From NCBI GenBank assembly GCA_937872005.1, contig CALMPQ010000400.1:1-11460 (forward strand): a DNA stretch of 11,460 nucleotides, in the 5' to 3' direction. This document shows, in pieces, positions 1-7,907 of this stretch (position 1 is its first letter; the number at the start of each line of letters is the position of its first letter). This DNA comes from an uncultured Propioniciclava sp. GTDB lineage: Bacteria > Actinomycetota > Actinomycetes > Propionibacteriales > Propionibacteriaceae. The notes below the pieces were generated by a model. That model made no database searches, was not told the origin of the DNA, and saw only the letters and a program-made list of their open reading frames with translations. The position numbers were made by a program, and so were the translations under genes.

Positions 1-271
1 ACACGCGAACGTTGCTGCCGCCGGCGTCTGCCACCAAACGCTTCACCTCCGCGGCATGATTGCGCAGTCGGCGACCCAACGGGGACGTGCCATGGAAGTG
101 CAACAGCCGGGACACCTCGGGCTGGCTTCGTCCGATCTCAGCAGCGATCTGCTTCTGGGTCATCCCGGCCGCGGCCGCCTGCCGCACGGCCCGAACCAAC
201 TTCATGCGCGCGTCGACGATCCGCTCGTCGGCGTCGCGGGCAACCTGAGCCAGACTGTTCATCACGTTCAT
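1..271 (-). CDS. HTH protein, probable N-terminus of an MNT-type nucleotidyltransferase antitoxin (partial)
   Basis: Reading from ATG at 271 (second in-frame ATG at 262), 90 codons are visible before the gene runs off the left edge. Residues about 20-33 form a helix. Residues about 36-60 form a helix-turn-helix: GMTQKQIAAEIGRSQPEVSR has the canonical A-x3-G turn followed by a recognition helix. The last visible residues, GGSNVRV, are followed by a codon beginning with T. In the MNT nucleotidyltransferase family the core begins V-R-V-F-G-S-x-A-R-G, so the frame fits exactly where that domain should start. HTH-MNT proteins are usually antitoxins paired with a HEPN toxin, and the domain is known to AMPylate it. 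The HTH is seen directly; the MNT identity is inferred from the last few residues, and the HEPN partner would lie outside the window. The start codon sits beside a palindrome, suggesting autoregulation. It could instead be a stand-alone DNA-binding protein. Confidence 0.7.
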   Translation of the reverse strand, partial: MNVMNSLAQVARDADERIVDARMKLVRAVRQAAAAGMTQKQIAAEIGRSQPEVSRLLHFHGTSPLGRRLRNHAAEVKRLVADAGGSNVRV

Positions 272-290
272 AGTATAGCAACAGCTATAC
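272..290 (-). promoter_or_regulatory. Palindromic operator overlapping a -10 element of the HTH gene
   Basis: A perfect 7-bp inverted repeat, GTATAGC-AACA-GCTATAC, occupies 273-290 in otherwise GC-rich DNA. On the minus strand its downstream half plus one base gives TATACT (277-272), a near-consensus -10 ending one base before the ATG at 271. Transcription would begin about 265-262, so the message would be leaderless or nearly so, with the ATG at 262 as the likely start. No convincing -35 is seen. A palindrome covering the -10 of an HTH gene is the usual arrangement for self-repression, but binding by this protein is inferred. Confidence 0.55.
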
Positions 291-315
291 GCCCGACTTT
301 GCCGCGCTGGGGCCG

Positions 316-906
316 CTATGCGGATCGCTTCTCCAGCAGAGCGACTGCTTTCGCCCTTCGCTCCAACAGCTTCGGCTGCGTCTGCCCCACCCAACGTTCC
401 TGTGGCCCAGCGTGGGCGATCCACCGGTCGATCACGGCAATCTCGTCCTCCAGCCTCCCCATCTTCCTAAGGATGATGGCCGCGTGCTCGGTCCAACCGG
501 GGGGCGTCTCCCGCGGTCGGAACTCCTCCGGACTTCGGTTGAAGTACCTTGCCCGGACCTGCGCGTTGCGAGCTTCGGCTTCTTGACCACGCTCCGTTGC
601 CTCAATGATCTCGAGTACAAGCGCCAAGGCATCCTCGAGACGACCCTCACGCTTCAGCTCCCGAAGTTCGTCTCCCCATTCAAGGAAGTGCCGCCCACGG
701 ACGAACTCAGCATCATGTTCGTCCGCGTAGCAGGTATCCAGCTCGGACAAGCGGATCCCGTCGCGACGCATCGCCGACGCGCGAGCGCCTTGGCCCATCC
801 CCTCATACCTCTCGGAATCGAGATCGCGTTCGTTCGGGATAGTCGAGGGCCGACCCTCCACCCGAGCGGCATCACGTTGACCAAGTACTCGCTGCAACCA
901 ACCCAT
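316..906 (-). CDS. Hypothetical 196-aa protein with TPR-like helical hairpins
   Basis: The protein starts with ATG at 906 and ends with TAG at 318-316. It begins with a short hydrophobic-basic stretch (MGWLQRVLGQ) and a polar linker. Two similar helical hairpins follow: residues about 78-104 (ELREL.REGRLEDALALVLEII) and about 139-166 (EHAAIILRKMGRLEDEIAVIDRW). Both carry the G-R-L-E-D/DE turn typical of tetratricopeptide-like repeats, which usually mediate protein contacts. A basic helix (K179-A196) ends the protein. I recall similar short proteins scattered through actinobacterial genomes, without an assigned role. Codon use is clearly coding but less G/C-biased at third positions than the relaxase. 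No strong Shine-Dalgarno precedes the ATG. It reads toward the HTH gene but is separated from it by that gene's own promoter-operator, so co-transcription is uncertain. Confidence 0.75.
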   Translation of the reverse strand: MGWLQRVLGQRDAARVEGRPSTIPNERDLDSERYEGMGQGARASAMRRDGIRLSELDTCYADEHDAEFVRGRHFLEWGDELRELKREGRLEDALALVLEIIEATERGQEAEARNAQVRARYFNRSPEEFRPRETPPGWTEHAAIILRKMGRLEDEIAVIDRWIAHAGPQERWVGQTQPKLLERRAKAVALLEKRSA

Positions 907-1117
907 GCGGGCCAGTCTGACAGCACCCCGCCAAGAGGGACTTCGCCAACATACGCTTGTGCCGCGATGATGCGCGGGATCGTACAGGCAACCCCCTTCT
1001 CGAACGCCGCCCGGATGATCGTGCGCAAGAACCGTTCTGCGTCAGGGGTTGCATCAGGGCGACGGTTGGCGTTGGTGCTCCCGGGGCGAGGTGCGCTCAT
1101 GCATGGTTGCCGGAGTG
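907..1117 (-). other. Unassigned stretch with a doubtful ORF (ATG at 1100)
   Basis: Between the 196-aa gene and the stop of the 178-aa gene, a minus-strand frame opens at ATG 1100 and stays open to 654. Its first 65 or so codons look protein-like (for example RFLRTIIRAAFEKG, IIAAQAYVGEVPLG). The rest lies over the 196-aa gene in another frame and has shadow-like composition. No Shine-Dalgarno precedes 1100. It may be a gene remnant whose 3' end was replaced, or a chance frame. I see no promoter, terminator or RNA structure here. Confidence 0.25.
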
Positions 1118-1654
1118 TTACTCGTCCCTACTGCCGTTGACGTCGGCTACGAGCTGGGCCAGCGCCTCGAGGATCCGGGCGTGGGCAACGGGCAATGCGT
1201 TGGGACCGAGTGTGAAGGCACGCAGAGACTTCGTTGGGACCGCGGATGCTCCTGAGATTTTGCCGATCTCGTCGACGTATCTGGTGACCGCTTGAGCCAC
1301 GCTCGGTGTGGCTGCGAGGGATGCAGGGTCGACGCCGAACGATGCGTTGCGCGCGCCGCTCCAGTGAGCCCCTTCGGGGAGCACCCAGCCGATTGACAGG
1401 GGCTCGCTCCTATCGGGGGTCGAGAGGCGGATCGACGCGCCGCGGCTGCCCCATTCGAGGGTCAAACCCAGCGGGATGCAACCAGCGATGATGTCTCGCA
1501 TCGCGTTGCGGTATCCATCGTCATCGATGCCTTGGAGGAACGTCGCCTCGTCCGCTCGGCTCCAAGTGGATGGGGTGTTTGCTGATCGCTTGGGCGGAGC
1601 GGCAACCACTTGGGCCGCGTGGGCCACGAGTTCGCCGCGTGTGCCCTCGCCCAA
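1118..1654 (-). CDS. Hypothetical 178-aa protein, possibly truncated at its 5' end
   Basis: The frame runs from a TTG at 1654, with GAGGG four bases upstream, to TAA at 1120-1118. An in-frame stop lies about 35 bases upstream of the TTG, and a GTG at codon 10 is an alternative start. After a polar N-terminal 30 residues come W31-S-R-A-D-E-A-T-F39, then a helix (Y48-C59), then strands (LTLEWGS, GASIRLS, LSIGWVLPEG), then a C-terminal helix (A157-V172). This order resembles, from memory, a domain seen at the C-terminus of some bacterial endonuclease-like or DNA-associated proteins (WS.E.F ... G...WG.G..S ... F...L ... ). I cannot name the family or assign a function. The short N-terminus, unusual start and adjacent in-frame stop suggest either a small stand-alone copy or one that lost its upstream part when the neighbouring transfer genes arrived. 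It lies 30 bases after the prepilin peptidase stop and could be co-transcribed. Confidence 0.6.
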   Translation of the reverse strand: MGEGTRGELVAHAAQVVAAPPKRSANTPSTWSRADEATFLQGIDDDGYRNAMRDIIAGCIPLGLTLEWGSRGASIRLSTPDRSEPLSIGWVLPEGAHWSGARNASFGVDPASLAATPSVAQAVTRYVDEIGKISGASAVPTKSLRAFTLGPNALPVAHARILEALAQLVADVNGSRDE

Positions 1655-1684
1655 AGCACCCTCGCGGTGAGCAACGGAGTCGGC

Positions 1685-2338
1685 CTATGGGGTCAGGCTG
1701 GTGGTGGCCGCCAGCCACCCGCCGGCTAGCCATGGTCCGTAGGCGGTGCGGCTGGTGGGGCGGGTGATGAGTGCCCAGATGGCGGCGGCGAGGGCGGCGA
1801 TGGTGATGGCAGCCCACAGGGTCCAGAGGGAGAGTGCACTGGTGGTGAGGCCGATGATGCCGGCGAGGCGGACGTCGCCCATGCCGAGGCCGCCGTGGCT
1901 GGCGCGGTTGAGGATCCAGAAGGCGAGGTAGGCGAGGATCCCGCCGATCGTGGCTCGGATGAGAAGTGCAGGATCGCCTTGCCAGAGCGCGGCGGCTCCG
2001 AGCGTGACGGCCACGACGGTTGTGGTGGCGAGGGTGGGTTTGAAGGGGATGCGGTGGACGTCGAGGTCGATCGCAGAGACCCACACCAAGTAGCCGGCGG
2101 TCGGCAGGAGGAACAGCAGGTTCTCGGGGTGACCAATGGCGAGATGGCGCCAGGTGATCGCGGCGGTCCCGAGCGCGAGCAGGATGGGGATCCACCGGCG
2201 TGGCCCGGGGGGTGGCCGGTCGAGTTCGTCGGGGTGGCGGTAGTTGAGGGTGTTGAGGTGGCGGCGCAGCCCTTCTCCGACGGCGGCGCCGACCAGGGCG
2301 GTGAACGTGGTGATCGTGATGGTGTGGGTGGGGTCCAT
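1685..2338 (-). CDS. Prepilin peptidase, A24 family
   Basis: This is a 217-aa integral membrane aspartic protease of the type that removes the leader of type IV pilins or pseudopilins, and sometimes N-methylates them. The first catalytic Asp is in AIDLDVHRIP (D91), matching the D-x5-IP signature. The second is in GLGMGDVRL (D155), matching the G-x-G-D-x-K/R signature. Hydrophobic segments lie at about 10-21, 50-63, 73-88, 104-119, 131-143 and 160-195. The long cytoplasmic cysteine domain of PilD is absent, so it is the short TadV/archaeal-like form. ATG 2338 is chosen because AGGAG lies five bases upstream and the frame beyond it overlaps the relaxase gene. The gene follows the relaxase stop by 35 bases, so the two are very probably one operon. 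No pilin gene is visible. Its substrate is therefore unknown and may lie further along the element. Function is clear from the motifs; the role in conjugation is inferred. Confidence 0.9.
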   Translation of the reverse strand: MDPTHTITITTFTALVGAAVGEGLRRHLNTLNYRHPDELDRPPPGPRRWIPILLALGTAAITWRHLAIGHPENLLFLLPTAGYLVWVSAIDLDVHRIPFKPTLATTTVVAVTLGAAALWQGDPALLIRATIGGILAYLAFWILNRASHGGLGMGDVRLAGIIGLTTSALSLWTLWAAITIAALAAAIWALITRPTSRTAYGPWLAGGWLAATTSLTP

Positions 2339-2373
2339 GGGGTCTCCTGGGGTTGCGGTGAGTGTAGGCGAGG

Positions 2374-5300
2374 TCAGCGGCGGACGCTGCGGTTGCGGGG
2401 GGTGCTGGCGGGGATCCGCTCGTACCGGTTGGTGGGGGGTGGGGAGGTGTCCACGACCTGGCGTGCGGGGGTGAGTCGGGCCTTGACGTCGCCGAGTCTG
2501 CCGAGGTGCTGGTCGGCGGCGCGGCGGGGGTCGGTGTTCCAGGCGCGGACGTGTTGCTTGAGCGCGCTGCGGAGGTACCCGGCGGGCAGGTCGAGACGAC
2601 GCGCGAGGTCCTGAACGCCGGGTTCCCACCGGTGGGGTGGTTGGGCGGCGAGGACGCTGACGGCTTCGACGGCAGCCCGCGCGGCGGCGAGGTTGGTGAC
2701 GCGTTCGTGGGTGAGCAGGTCGGCGAGCGGCCGGGCCGTACGGAGGGCGTGGAGCAGGACGTGGGCTTGCTGCTGGCCGACCAGCTGGGCGGGGTCGGTA
2801 CCGGCGGGCAGGTGGGCGACGCGGGGGTCGAGCCCGTGGGGGGTCAGCAGCCAGTAGTCGCGTTCGGCGGCGAGCCGGCCGGCGGCGTCGGCGTCGGTGG
2901 CGACGATGGGCGTCCGCTCGTAGCCGGCCAGTTGGGCGGCCTGGGTGGGGGTGAGGCTGGTGCCCAGCGGTGCCAGCCCGACATGGTGCCCGTTGCTGGC
3001 CAGGGTGACGGCGTGGGCGTCGAAGGGCCCCTCCACGAGGACCGGGACGCGATGTGGGTCGGCGAGCAGGCTGCTGGTGCCGTAGAGCTGGTGGCCCTGG
3101 GGGAACAGGGGGGTCTCGGGGGTGTTGAGGTACTTCGGGCCAGCCTTGTCGTCGTCGGTGCGTTGGGGGTGGCGGCGTCCGACGAACCCGAGGACGGCCT
3201 GGTTGTGGAGGATCGGCAGGACGATGCGGTCGCGGAAGCGGTCGATGAGGCGTCCGTCCCGGGTTCGGGTGGCGACACCGGCGGTGAGCATCTCGGTGTC
3301 GGTGACGCCGAGGGTGCGCAGGTGGTTGACCAAGGTGGTCCAGCCGTGGGGGGCGTAGCCGGGTCGGATGTCGGGGTGTCCGGCCACGTCGATCCCGAAC
3401 CGGCCGGCCAGGTAGGCGCGCGGCCACCCGCCGGGGCGTTGCAGGCAGCTGGCGTAGAAGTCGGAGGCTAGCGTGTTGACCTGCTCGAGACGGGCCTGGG
3501 TGACGGGGCTGTCGCGCCACTGGTCGGCGTGGGCGAACATGAGCTGCAGGTCGGCGGGGGTGGGTTCGAGCGCGGGCAGGCTCTGGCGGATGAGTGCCTC
3601 GAGGGTGAGGTCATTGTCGTCCCACGCGCCGGCCAAGTCAGCGGCCGACGCCGGCTCGTCGACGGCGGCGGGCGGCTGCGGCTCTTCGCCGGGGGTGGCG
3701 ATGAGGATCGGGTCGGTGGGCTGGTAGCCGTCCCAGAGGTCGTCGGGCCGGTCGGTGGCCTCGGGTTCGGTGGGGTCGGGCTCGTGGGCGCCGGCCAGGT
3801 GGGCGACGTGGTCGAGGAGTTGTTCGCAGCTCTGGTGGGGGTGGTCGAGCAGGGCGTCGAGGGTCCAGCCGCGTTGCAGGCCGCGTTCGACGGCGTCCAG
3901 CAGGTTGGGCCACCACGGGCTGGCGGTGTAGGCGTCGGCGTGTTCGCCCAGGCGGGCGTTCAGGTCGGGGAGCCAGCGTGCGGGATCGTGGTCGGGGGCA
4001 GCGCGTTGGGTGTGGTCGAGATCCCGGCTGAGCCGGTACCACAGGGCGCCGGCGGGGTGGTCGTCGGGCAGGGCGCCGACGTCCACCGCCTGGGTGAGCA
4101 GGGTCCGGACGGCGACGCCTTGGCTGGACAGGTGGGCGAGCCGGCGGGCGAGTTGGGGCAGGTAGGGGTCGGTGCTGATGGTGGGTGCCAGCTGGCGGAG
4201 CAGGGGGCCCCATTCGGCCAGGGCGGGGGAGCGGTCCTCGTGGAGGCGACGGTCCAGCTTCTTCTGGTGACGCAGGCTGGCGGCGGTGTGTTGGCGTTCC
4301 CCGGTGGGGCGCAGGTCGGCCGGGTCGACGCCGGTGGCGGCACGCCAGACCTCGACGTCACAGACGGTCGCGGTCGAGGGCGTCCAGGTCCCTTCGCTGA
4401 CCCAGACCGGCGACATGGTGGCGGTGAGGGTGTGGTCGCGGACCTGGTCGGCCAGCTCGCTGACCAGGGCACGGCGTGCGGTGAGGTAGGGCCCCCACTG
4501 GGGGTGGTGGGCCAGCTCGTCGGGGATGCCGGGCAGCCACGGCAGTGGCCCGCGCCGCCGTCCGTTGGTGAGGTCGAGGCGGGCGGCCAGCACGGCGGCG
4601 GGATCGTGCGCCGCGTGCAGGCTGATGCCGCCGACGGTGTGGAGCACCTGGATGGGATCGCGGCCGTCGGCGTTGATCAGGACGAGCTGGTTGAGCAGGG
4701 TGGGCCACGCATCGCAGGTGGTGAGGCCGGGCAGCAGGTCGTCGGCCCGGCGGGTGAGGTGGCGTTCGAGGTCGGGGTCGGCCGTGTTGTGGGCGGCGAC
4801 GCTGACCGCGTCGGCGTACCGGTTCGCGGCATCGGCCAGCCGCGCGCGGGGATCGGCGGTGAGCCGGGCCTGGGTGGTCGCGGAGGCGGGCGTGTCGTCG
4901 CGGGCCAGGACGCCTTCGAGCATGTCGGTGGGGGTGAGCGGGTTGAGGGTTTCCGGCGCGAGGGTGGAGTGCTCGTTGCCGTCGGCGACCACGGTCAGGT
5001 AGGCGTGGTTGGCGTGCCGGCCGCGGGTCATCATCGTGTACAGCAGTTGCCGGGATTCGGCGCCGGTGAGGACGCCGCGGGTCACGTCCACGGAGATGCC
5101 TTGGGCGGTGTGGATGGTGCTGGCGTACCCGAGCTCGACCGACTCGGCGACATAGGAAGCGGGTAGGTGGACGGTGCGGTGGGTGCGGGTGTGTTGCACG
5201 TGCAGGCCGTGGTCGGGGTGGGTGGCGAGGATCCTCCAGCGGTCGCCGTTCTTGACGAAGTCGGTGCTGCTGGTGCGCAGCTGACGGTTGTTGACCCGCG

Positions 5301-7815
5301 TGATGATCGTGTCGCCGGCGCTGGCGGTGTTGCCGTCAGCCAAGGTGACTTCGATGCCGGGGTGCTGGCCGGCCAGGCGGTGGGTGCGGGCGCGTTGGTT
5401 GAGGTCGGCGACCAGGTCGCGGGTGGGGGCGAGCATGAGCGCGTCCCGGCCGTGTTCCTGGTCGTGGAGCCAGTCGTTGAACACGTCGTCGGTCATGGTG
5501 GCCAGGTCACCGACGTGGACGCGTTGCTGGTCGAGGTAGAACCCGAGCGCTTCGGGGCGACCTTGCCGCAGGGCGAGGGACGCGGCGGCTTCGGCGGGAT
5601 CTTGGAAGCGGACGAGTTCGTCCAAACGCAGGACGCCGTGGGTGGCTTCGATGTCACGCAGCACGCCGCCAGCGCCGATCGCAGCGAGCTGCTGGTCGTC
5701 CCCGATCAGCCGGACGCTGGCGCCGCGCTCGAGCGCGTGTTGGACGACGGTGTGCAGGGTGATCGTGTCGGCCATGCCGGCCTCGTCGATGATGACCAGC
5801 GTGGTCGGGTCGATGCGGTCGAACGCCGGGTCGGGCGTGTGATGCTCGAGGTTCCACACGAGCTTGGCGAGGGTTTCGGTAGTGGCGCCGGTCTGGTCCC
5901 GCAGCTGGGCTGCGGCGGCCGCGGAGGGCGCCAAGCCGAGGACGGTTCCACCGCCGTCGGTCCAGGCTTGGGTGAGGGCGCGCATGGCGGTGGTCTTGCC
6001 CGATCCCGCCGGCGCGATCGCCGCTTGGACGCGGGCGCCGCTGGTCGCCATCGCCTCCACGAGCGCGGTTTGGCCGGGGTTCAGGGTGGTGCCGTTGGCG
6101 GCTGATTCGGCCAGGGCGACGGCCACGTGGGCGGGGCTGATGGTGAACCCATCATGCCGTCCGGCCGCCGCGACGAGGGCTTGTTCGGCAGCGAGGACGC
6201 GGCTGCTGGTGTACAGGGCGGCGCCGGCCACGGTGTACTGGCTGGTCCCGTCAGCCCGGCGCAGGATGCGGGGTTCGGCGATGCCGTCATTCGGGCGGGC
6301 CAGGGGCATCGACAGGCGGGTGAGTGCGGCGTCCACCACTTGGTCGAGGGTGGGTTCGATCAGGGTGCTGGGCACGCCGGCGTCGCGGATCCGGCGGAGG
6401 GCTTCGGCCTGGACGTGCCAGCGTTGCCAGGTCGACCGGGAGCCCTCCACCGTGGCGATGACCGTGCGTGCGGTGGCGGTGATCCACGCCTCATCGGGCC
6501 GCAAACCCGGACCCGTCTGGTGGCCCACGGCGGCCTGCACCATCGCTGCGATTGCCTCCTCGGAGCCGAGCACCTGGCGGGCTTCGGCGTGCCAGGTGGC
6601 GCGTTGTTCGGGCAGGCTGCGGGGTTCGTGTTTGGCGTCGCGGGTCTCCAGGGTGGCCTGCTGGGCCAGCGCGATCGCCTCCACCGGGGACGGCGGACGC
6701 CCGTGCCCTTGTTGGAACGCGGTCGCGAGTTCGGCCCGGCGGGATTCGATGCGCTGCCGGCGGGTCGACCAGCGTTGGTTCAACGCTGGGTCGACGCCGA
6801 CGATCTCCCGGACAGGCCGGCGGCCGTCGGCGCGCGAGCGGGCCGCGAACCGGACGCCGATCGTCTCGGTGAGGTGGCGTTCCAGGGCGGTGTTGTAGGT
6901 CTCGGAGATGGTCACGATGGCCTTGAGCAGGACGCGGCCGTCGATGGCCAGCCAGCGCCCGTCGGTGACGGTTTGGACCTTGTTCGCGATCGCGACGTGG
7001 GTGTGCAGGTCGGGGTCCCCGGCCCGGGAGTCCCGGTGGGTGAACGCCGCGCCGACCAGCCCGCGGACGTCGACCTGCCGGACGCCGCCGGCGCAGAGTC
7101 GGGTGTAGAGGGCGGTGGTTTCGATGGTGCGCAGCGCGTCGGCGACGGCCTGGTTGTGGGCCTGTTCGATGCGTGCTGCCAGTGCCGGCTCGGCGAGTGC
7201 CCACAAGGTCGAGACGCTCTTGACGGGGGAGAAGGTGATGTCGAATCCGGCTACCGCGGTGGTCTGCTGTCGTGAGAGCTTGGCGACGTGGCCGGCCAGT
7301 TCCCGGGCGTCGTGGGGTGGCCGGTGGTACTCGTCGAGGAACATTTCGGTGGCCACCTCGGTCCGCACGCGGGCGCGTACCTCAGGTGGCAGGGCGGCGT
7401 CGCGGCGGCGTCCGGCCTGGGTGTTGATCTGGTTCAGGCGGCGGGCGACCTCGGTGCGGAACGGGCTGACCTCGGTGTAGGTCTTGAACGGGTTCCCCAG
7501 TCGGGCGGCGGCCTCGATCTGCGCCCGCGTGCTGTCGGGGTTGGCGGCGGCCCGGTCCTGCATCTGTTCGGCCAGCGGGTGGTAGCCGACCGCGAACAGG
7601 TTCCACATCTGCTCGGCGGTCACCGGATCCCCCTCGGCGAGCAGGTCGAGGCCCGGCAGGCCGGTGCCGACCCACCGGCCGGGGGTCTCGCCCTTCTCGG
7701 TGTAGTAGGAGGCCAGCGAGGGTCGGGCCTCGTGGGTGCCGTCCAGGCGTGCGACGTTCCGGGTGAGGTACTCATACCCCGACCCGGCGGTGATCTTTTG
7801 CACAGAGGCCGTCAC
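2374..7815 (-). CDS. mobF: MobF relaxase-helicase-primase fusion (TrwC/TraI-like)
   Basis: This 1813-aa cytoplasmic enzyme would nick oriT, unwind the plasmid and probably prime the transferred strand. Residues 1-about 330 are a TrwC relaxase domain. Candidate nucleophile tyrosines are Y14/Y16 and Y37/Y38 (ASYYTEKGETPGRW), and the metal-binding histidines are H260, H271 and H273 (DLHTH). Residues about 570-960 are a RecD/TraI-type superfamily 1 helicase, with Walker A APAGSGKTT (A601-T609), Walker B IIDEAG (D677-E678) and motif STIHTAQG (about 899-906). Residues about 970-1440 are helical and unassigned. Residues about 1445-1700 match a DnaG catalytic core: F1453-Y, DRFRDRI.LPI, KYLNTPET (K1561), and Toprim residues E1595 (VEGPFDA) and D1641-A-D1643. 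No CHC2 zinc finger is seen. The tail is basic and contains RYERI (Y1798) near the end, resembling the tails of ArdC and the 129-aa protein. The start is GTG 7815; GTG 7803 is an alternative. The relaxase and helicase are certain; primase activity is inferred. Confidence 0.95.
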   Translation of the reverse strand: MTASVQKITAGSGYEYLTRNVARLDGTHEARPSLASYYTEKGETPGRWVGTGLPGLDLLAEGDPVTAEQMWNLFAVGYHPLAEQMQDRAAANPDSTRAQIEAAARLGNPFKTYTEVSPFRTEVARRLNQINTQAGRRRDAALPPEVRARVRTEVATEMFLDEYHRPPHDARELAGHVAKLSRQQTTAVAGFDITFSPVKSVSTLWALAEPALAARIEQAHNQAVADALRTIETTALYTRLCAGGVRQVDVRGLVGAAFTHRDSRAGDPDLHTHVAIANKVQTVTDGRWLAIDGRVLLKAIVTISETYNTALERHLTETIGVRFAARSRADGRRPVREIVGVDPALNQRWSTRRQRIESRRAELATAFQQGHGRPPSPVEAIALAQQATLETRDAKHEPRSLPEQRATWHAEARQVLGSEEAIAAMVQAAVGHQTGPGLRPDEAWITATARTVIATVEGSRSTWQRWHVQAEALRRIRDAGVPSTLIEPTLDQVVDAALTRLSMPLARPNDGIAEPRILRRADGTSQYTVAGAALYTSSRVLAAEQALVAAAGRHDGFTISPAHVAVALAESAANGTTLNPGQTALVEAMATSGARVQAAIAPAGSGKTTAMRALTQAWTDGGGTVLGLAPSAAAAAQLRDQTGATTETLAKLVWNLEHHTPDPAFDRIDPTTLVIIDEAGMADTITLHTVVQHALERGASVRLIGDDQQLAAIGAGGVLRDIEATHGVLRLDELVRFQDPAEAAASLALRQGRPEALGFYLDQQRVHVGDLATMTDDVFNDWLHDQEHGRDALMLAPTRDLVADLNQRARTHRLAGQHPGIEVTLADGNTASAGDTIITRVNNRQLRTSSTDFVKNGDRWRILATHPDHGLHVQHTRTHRTVHLPASYVAESVELGYASTIHTAQGISVDVTRGVLTGAESRQLLYTMMTRGRHANHAYLTVVADGNEHSTLAPETLNPLTPTDMLEGVLARDDTPASATTQARLTADPRARLADAANRYADAVSVAAHNTADPDLERHLTRRADDLLPGLTTCDAWPTLLNQLVLINADGRDPIQVLHTVGGISLHAAHDPAAVLAARLDLTNGRRRGPLPWLPGIPDELAHHPQWGPYLTARRALVSELADQVRDHTLTATMSPVWVSEGTWTPSTATVCDVEVWRAATGVDPADLRPTGERQHTAASLRHQKKLDRRLHEDRSPALAEWGPLLRQLAPTISTDPYLPQLARRLAHLSSQGVAVRTLLTQAVDVGALPDDHPAGALWYRLSRDLDHTQRAAPDHDPARWLPDLNARLGEHADAYTASPWWPNLLDAVERGLQRGWTLDALLDHPHQSCEQLLDHVAHLAGAHEPDPTEPEATDRPDDLWDGYQPTDPILIATPGEEPQPPAAVDEPASAADLAGAWDDNDLTLEALIRQSLPALEPTPADLQLMFAHADQWRDSPVTQARLEQVNTLASDFYASCLQRPGGWPRAYLAGRFGIDVAGHPDIRPGYAPHGWTTLVNHLRTLGVTDTEMLTAGVATRTRDGRLIDRFRDRIVLPILHNQAVLGFVGRRHPQRTDDDKAGPKYLNTPETPLFPQGHQLYGTSSLLADPHRVPVLVEGPFDAHAVTLASNGHHVGLAPLGTSLTPTQAAQLAGYERTPIVATDADAAGRLAAERDYWLLTPHGLDPRVAHLPAGTDPAQLVGQQQAHVLLHALRTARPLADLLTHERVTNLAAARAAVEAVSVLAAQPPHRWEPGVQDLARRLDLPAGYLRSALKQHVRAWNTDPRRAADQHLGRLGDVKARLTPARQVVDTSPPPTNRYERIPASTPRNRSVRR

Positions 7816-7854
7816 ACCCCCGTAAGCGCAGTAGACCCCCGTTCATGGACATCC
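7816..7854. repeat. Left arm of a 39-bp imperfect inverted repeat
   Basis: The reverse complement of 7816-7854 matches 8009-8047 at 36 of 39 positions, including a perfect 20-base block. The arm contains two copies of ACCCCCGT (7816-7823 and 7835-7842), spaced 19 bases start to start. The outer end touches the relaxase GTG at 7815, so anything bound here would also affect relaxase translation or transcription. Confidence 0.85.
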
Positions 7855-7864
7855 GTGCGGCCAC

Positions 7865-7893
7865 GAGTTACGGGACTGCGGGCCGGGATGCAA
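7865..7893 (-). promoter_or_regulatory. Candidate promoter of the relaxase operon
   Basis: On the minus strand TTGCAT (7893-7888) is followed after 17 bases by TAACTC (7870-7865), a plausible sigma-70-type pair. It would start transcription about 7858, giving a leader of roughly 43 bases that contains the whole left arm of the inverted repeat. The -10 is imperfect, so this is tentative. I did not find an equally good match for the plus-strand operon. Confidence 0.3.
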
Positions 7894-7907
7894 GAGGTGT
7901 GTACGAC

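Noticed and set aside
412..1140. 242-aa plus-strand frame over the 196-aa gene
   Set aside because: It is antisense to a frame with clear helical repeats and coding codon use, and its own translation has no protein-like pattern.
2339..3520. Prepilin peptidase extended upstream to a 611-aa protein
   Set aside because: The upstream part is Arg/Pro-rich shadow of the relaxase in another frame. ATG 2338 has AGGAG at the right distance.
3529..7275. Three long plus-strand frames (3529-5166, 5167-6105, 6127-7275) opposite the relaxase
   Set aside because: Their translations are Gly/Val-rich, lack family motifs and mirror the relaxase codons. Long antisense frames are expected where third bases are nearly all G/C.
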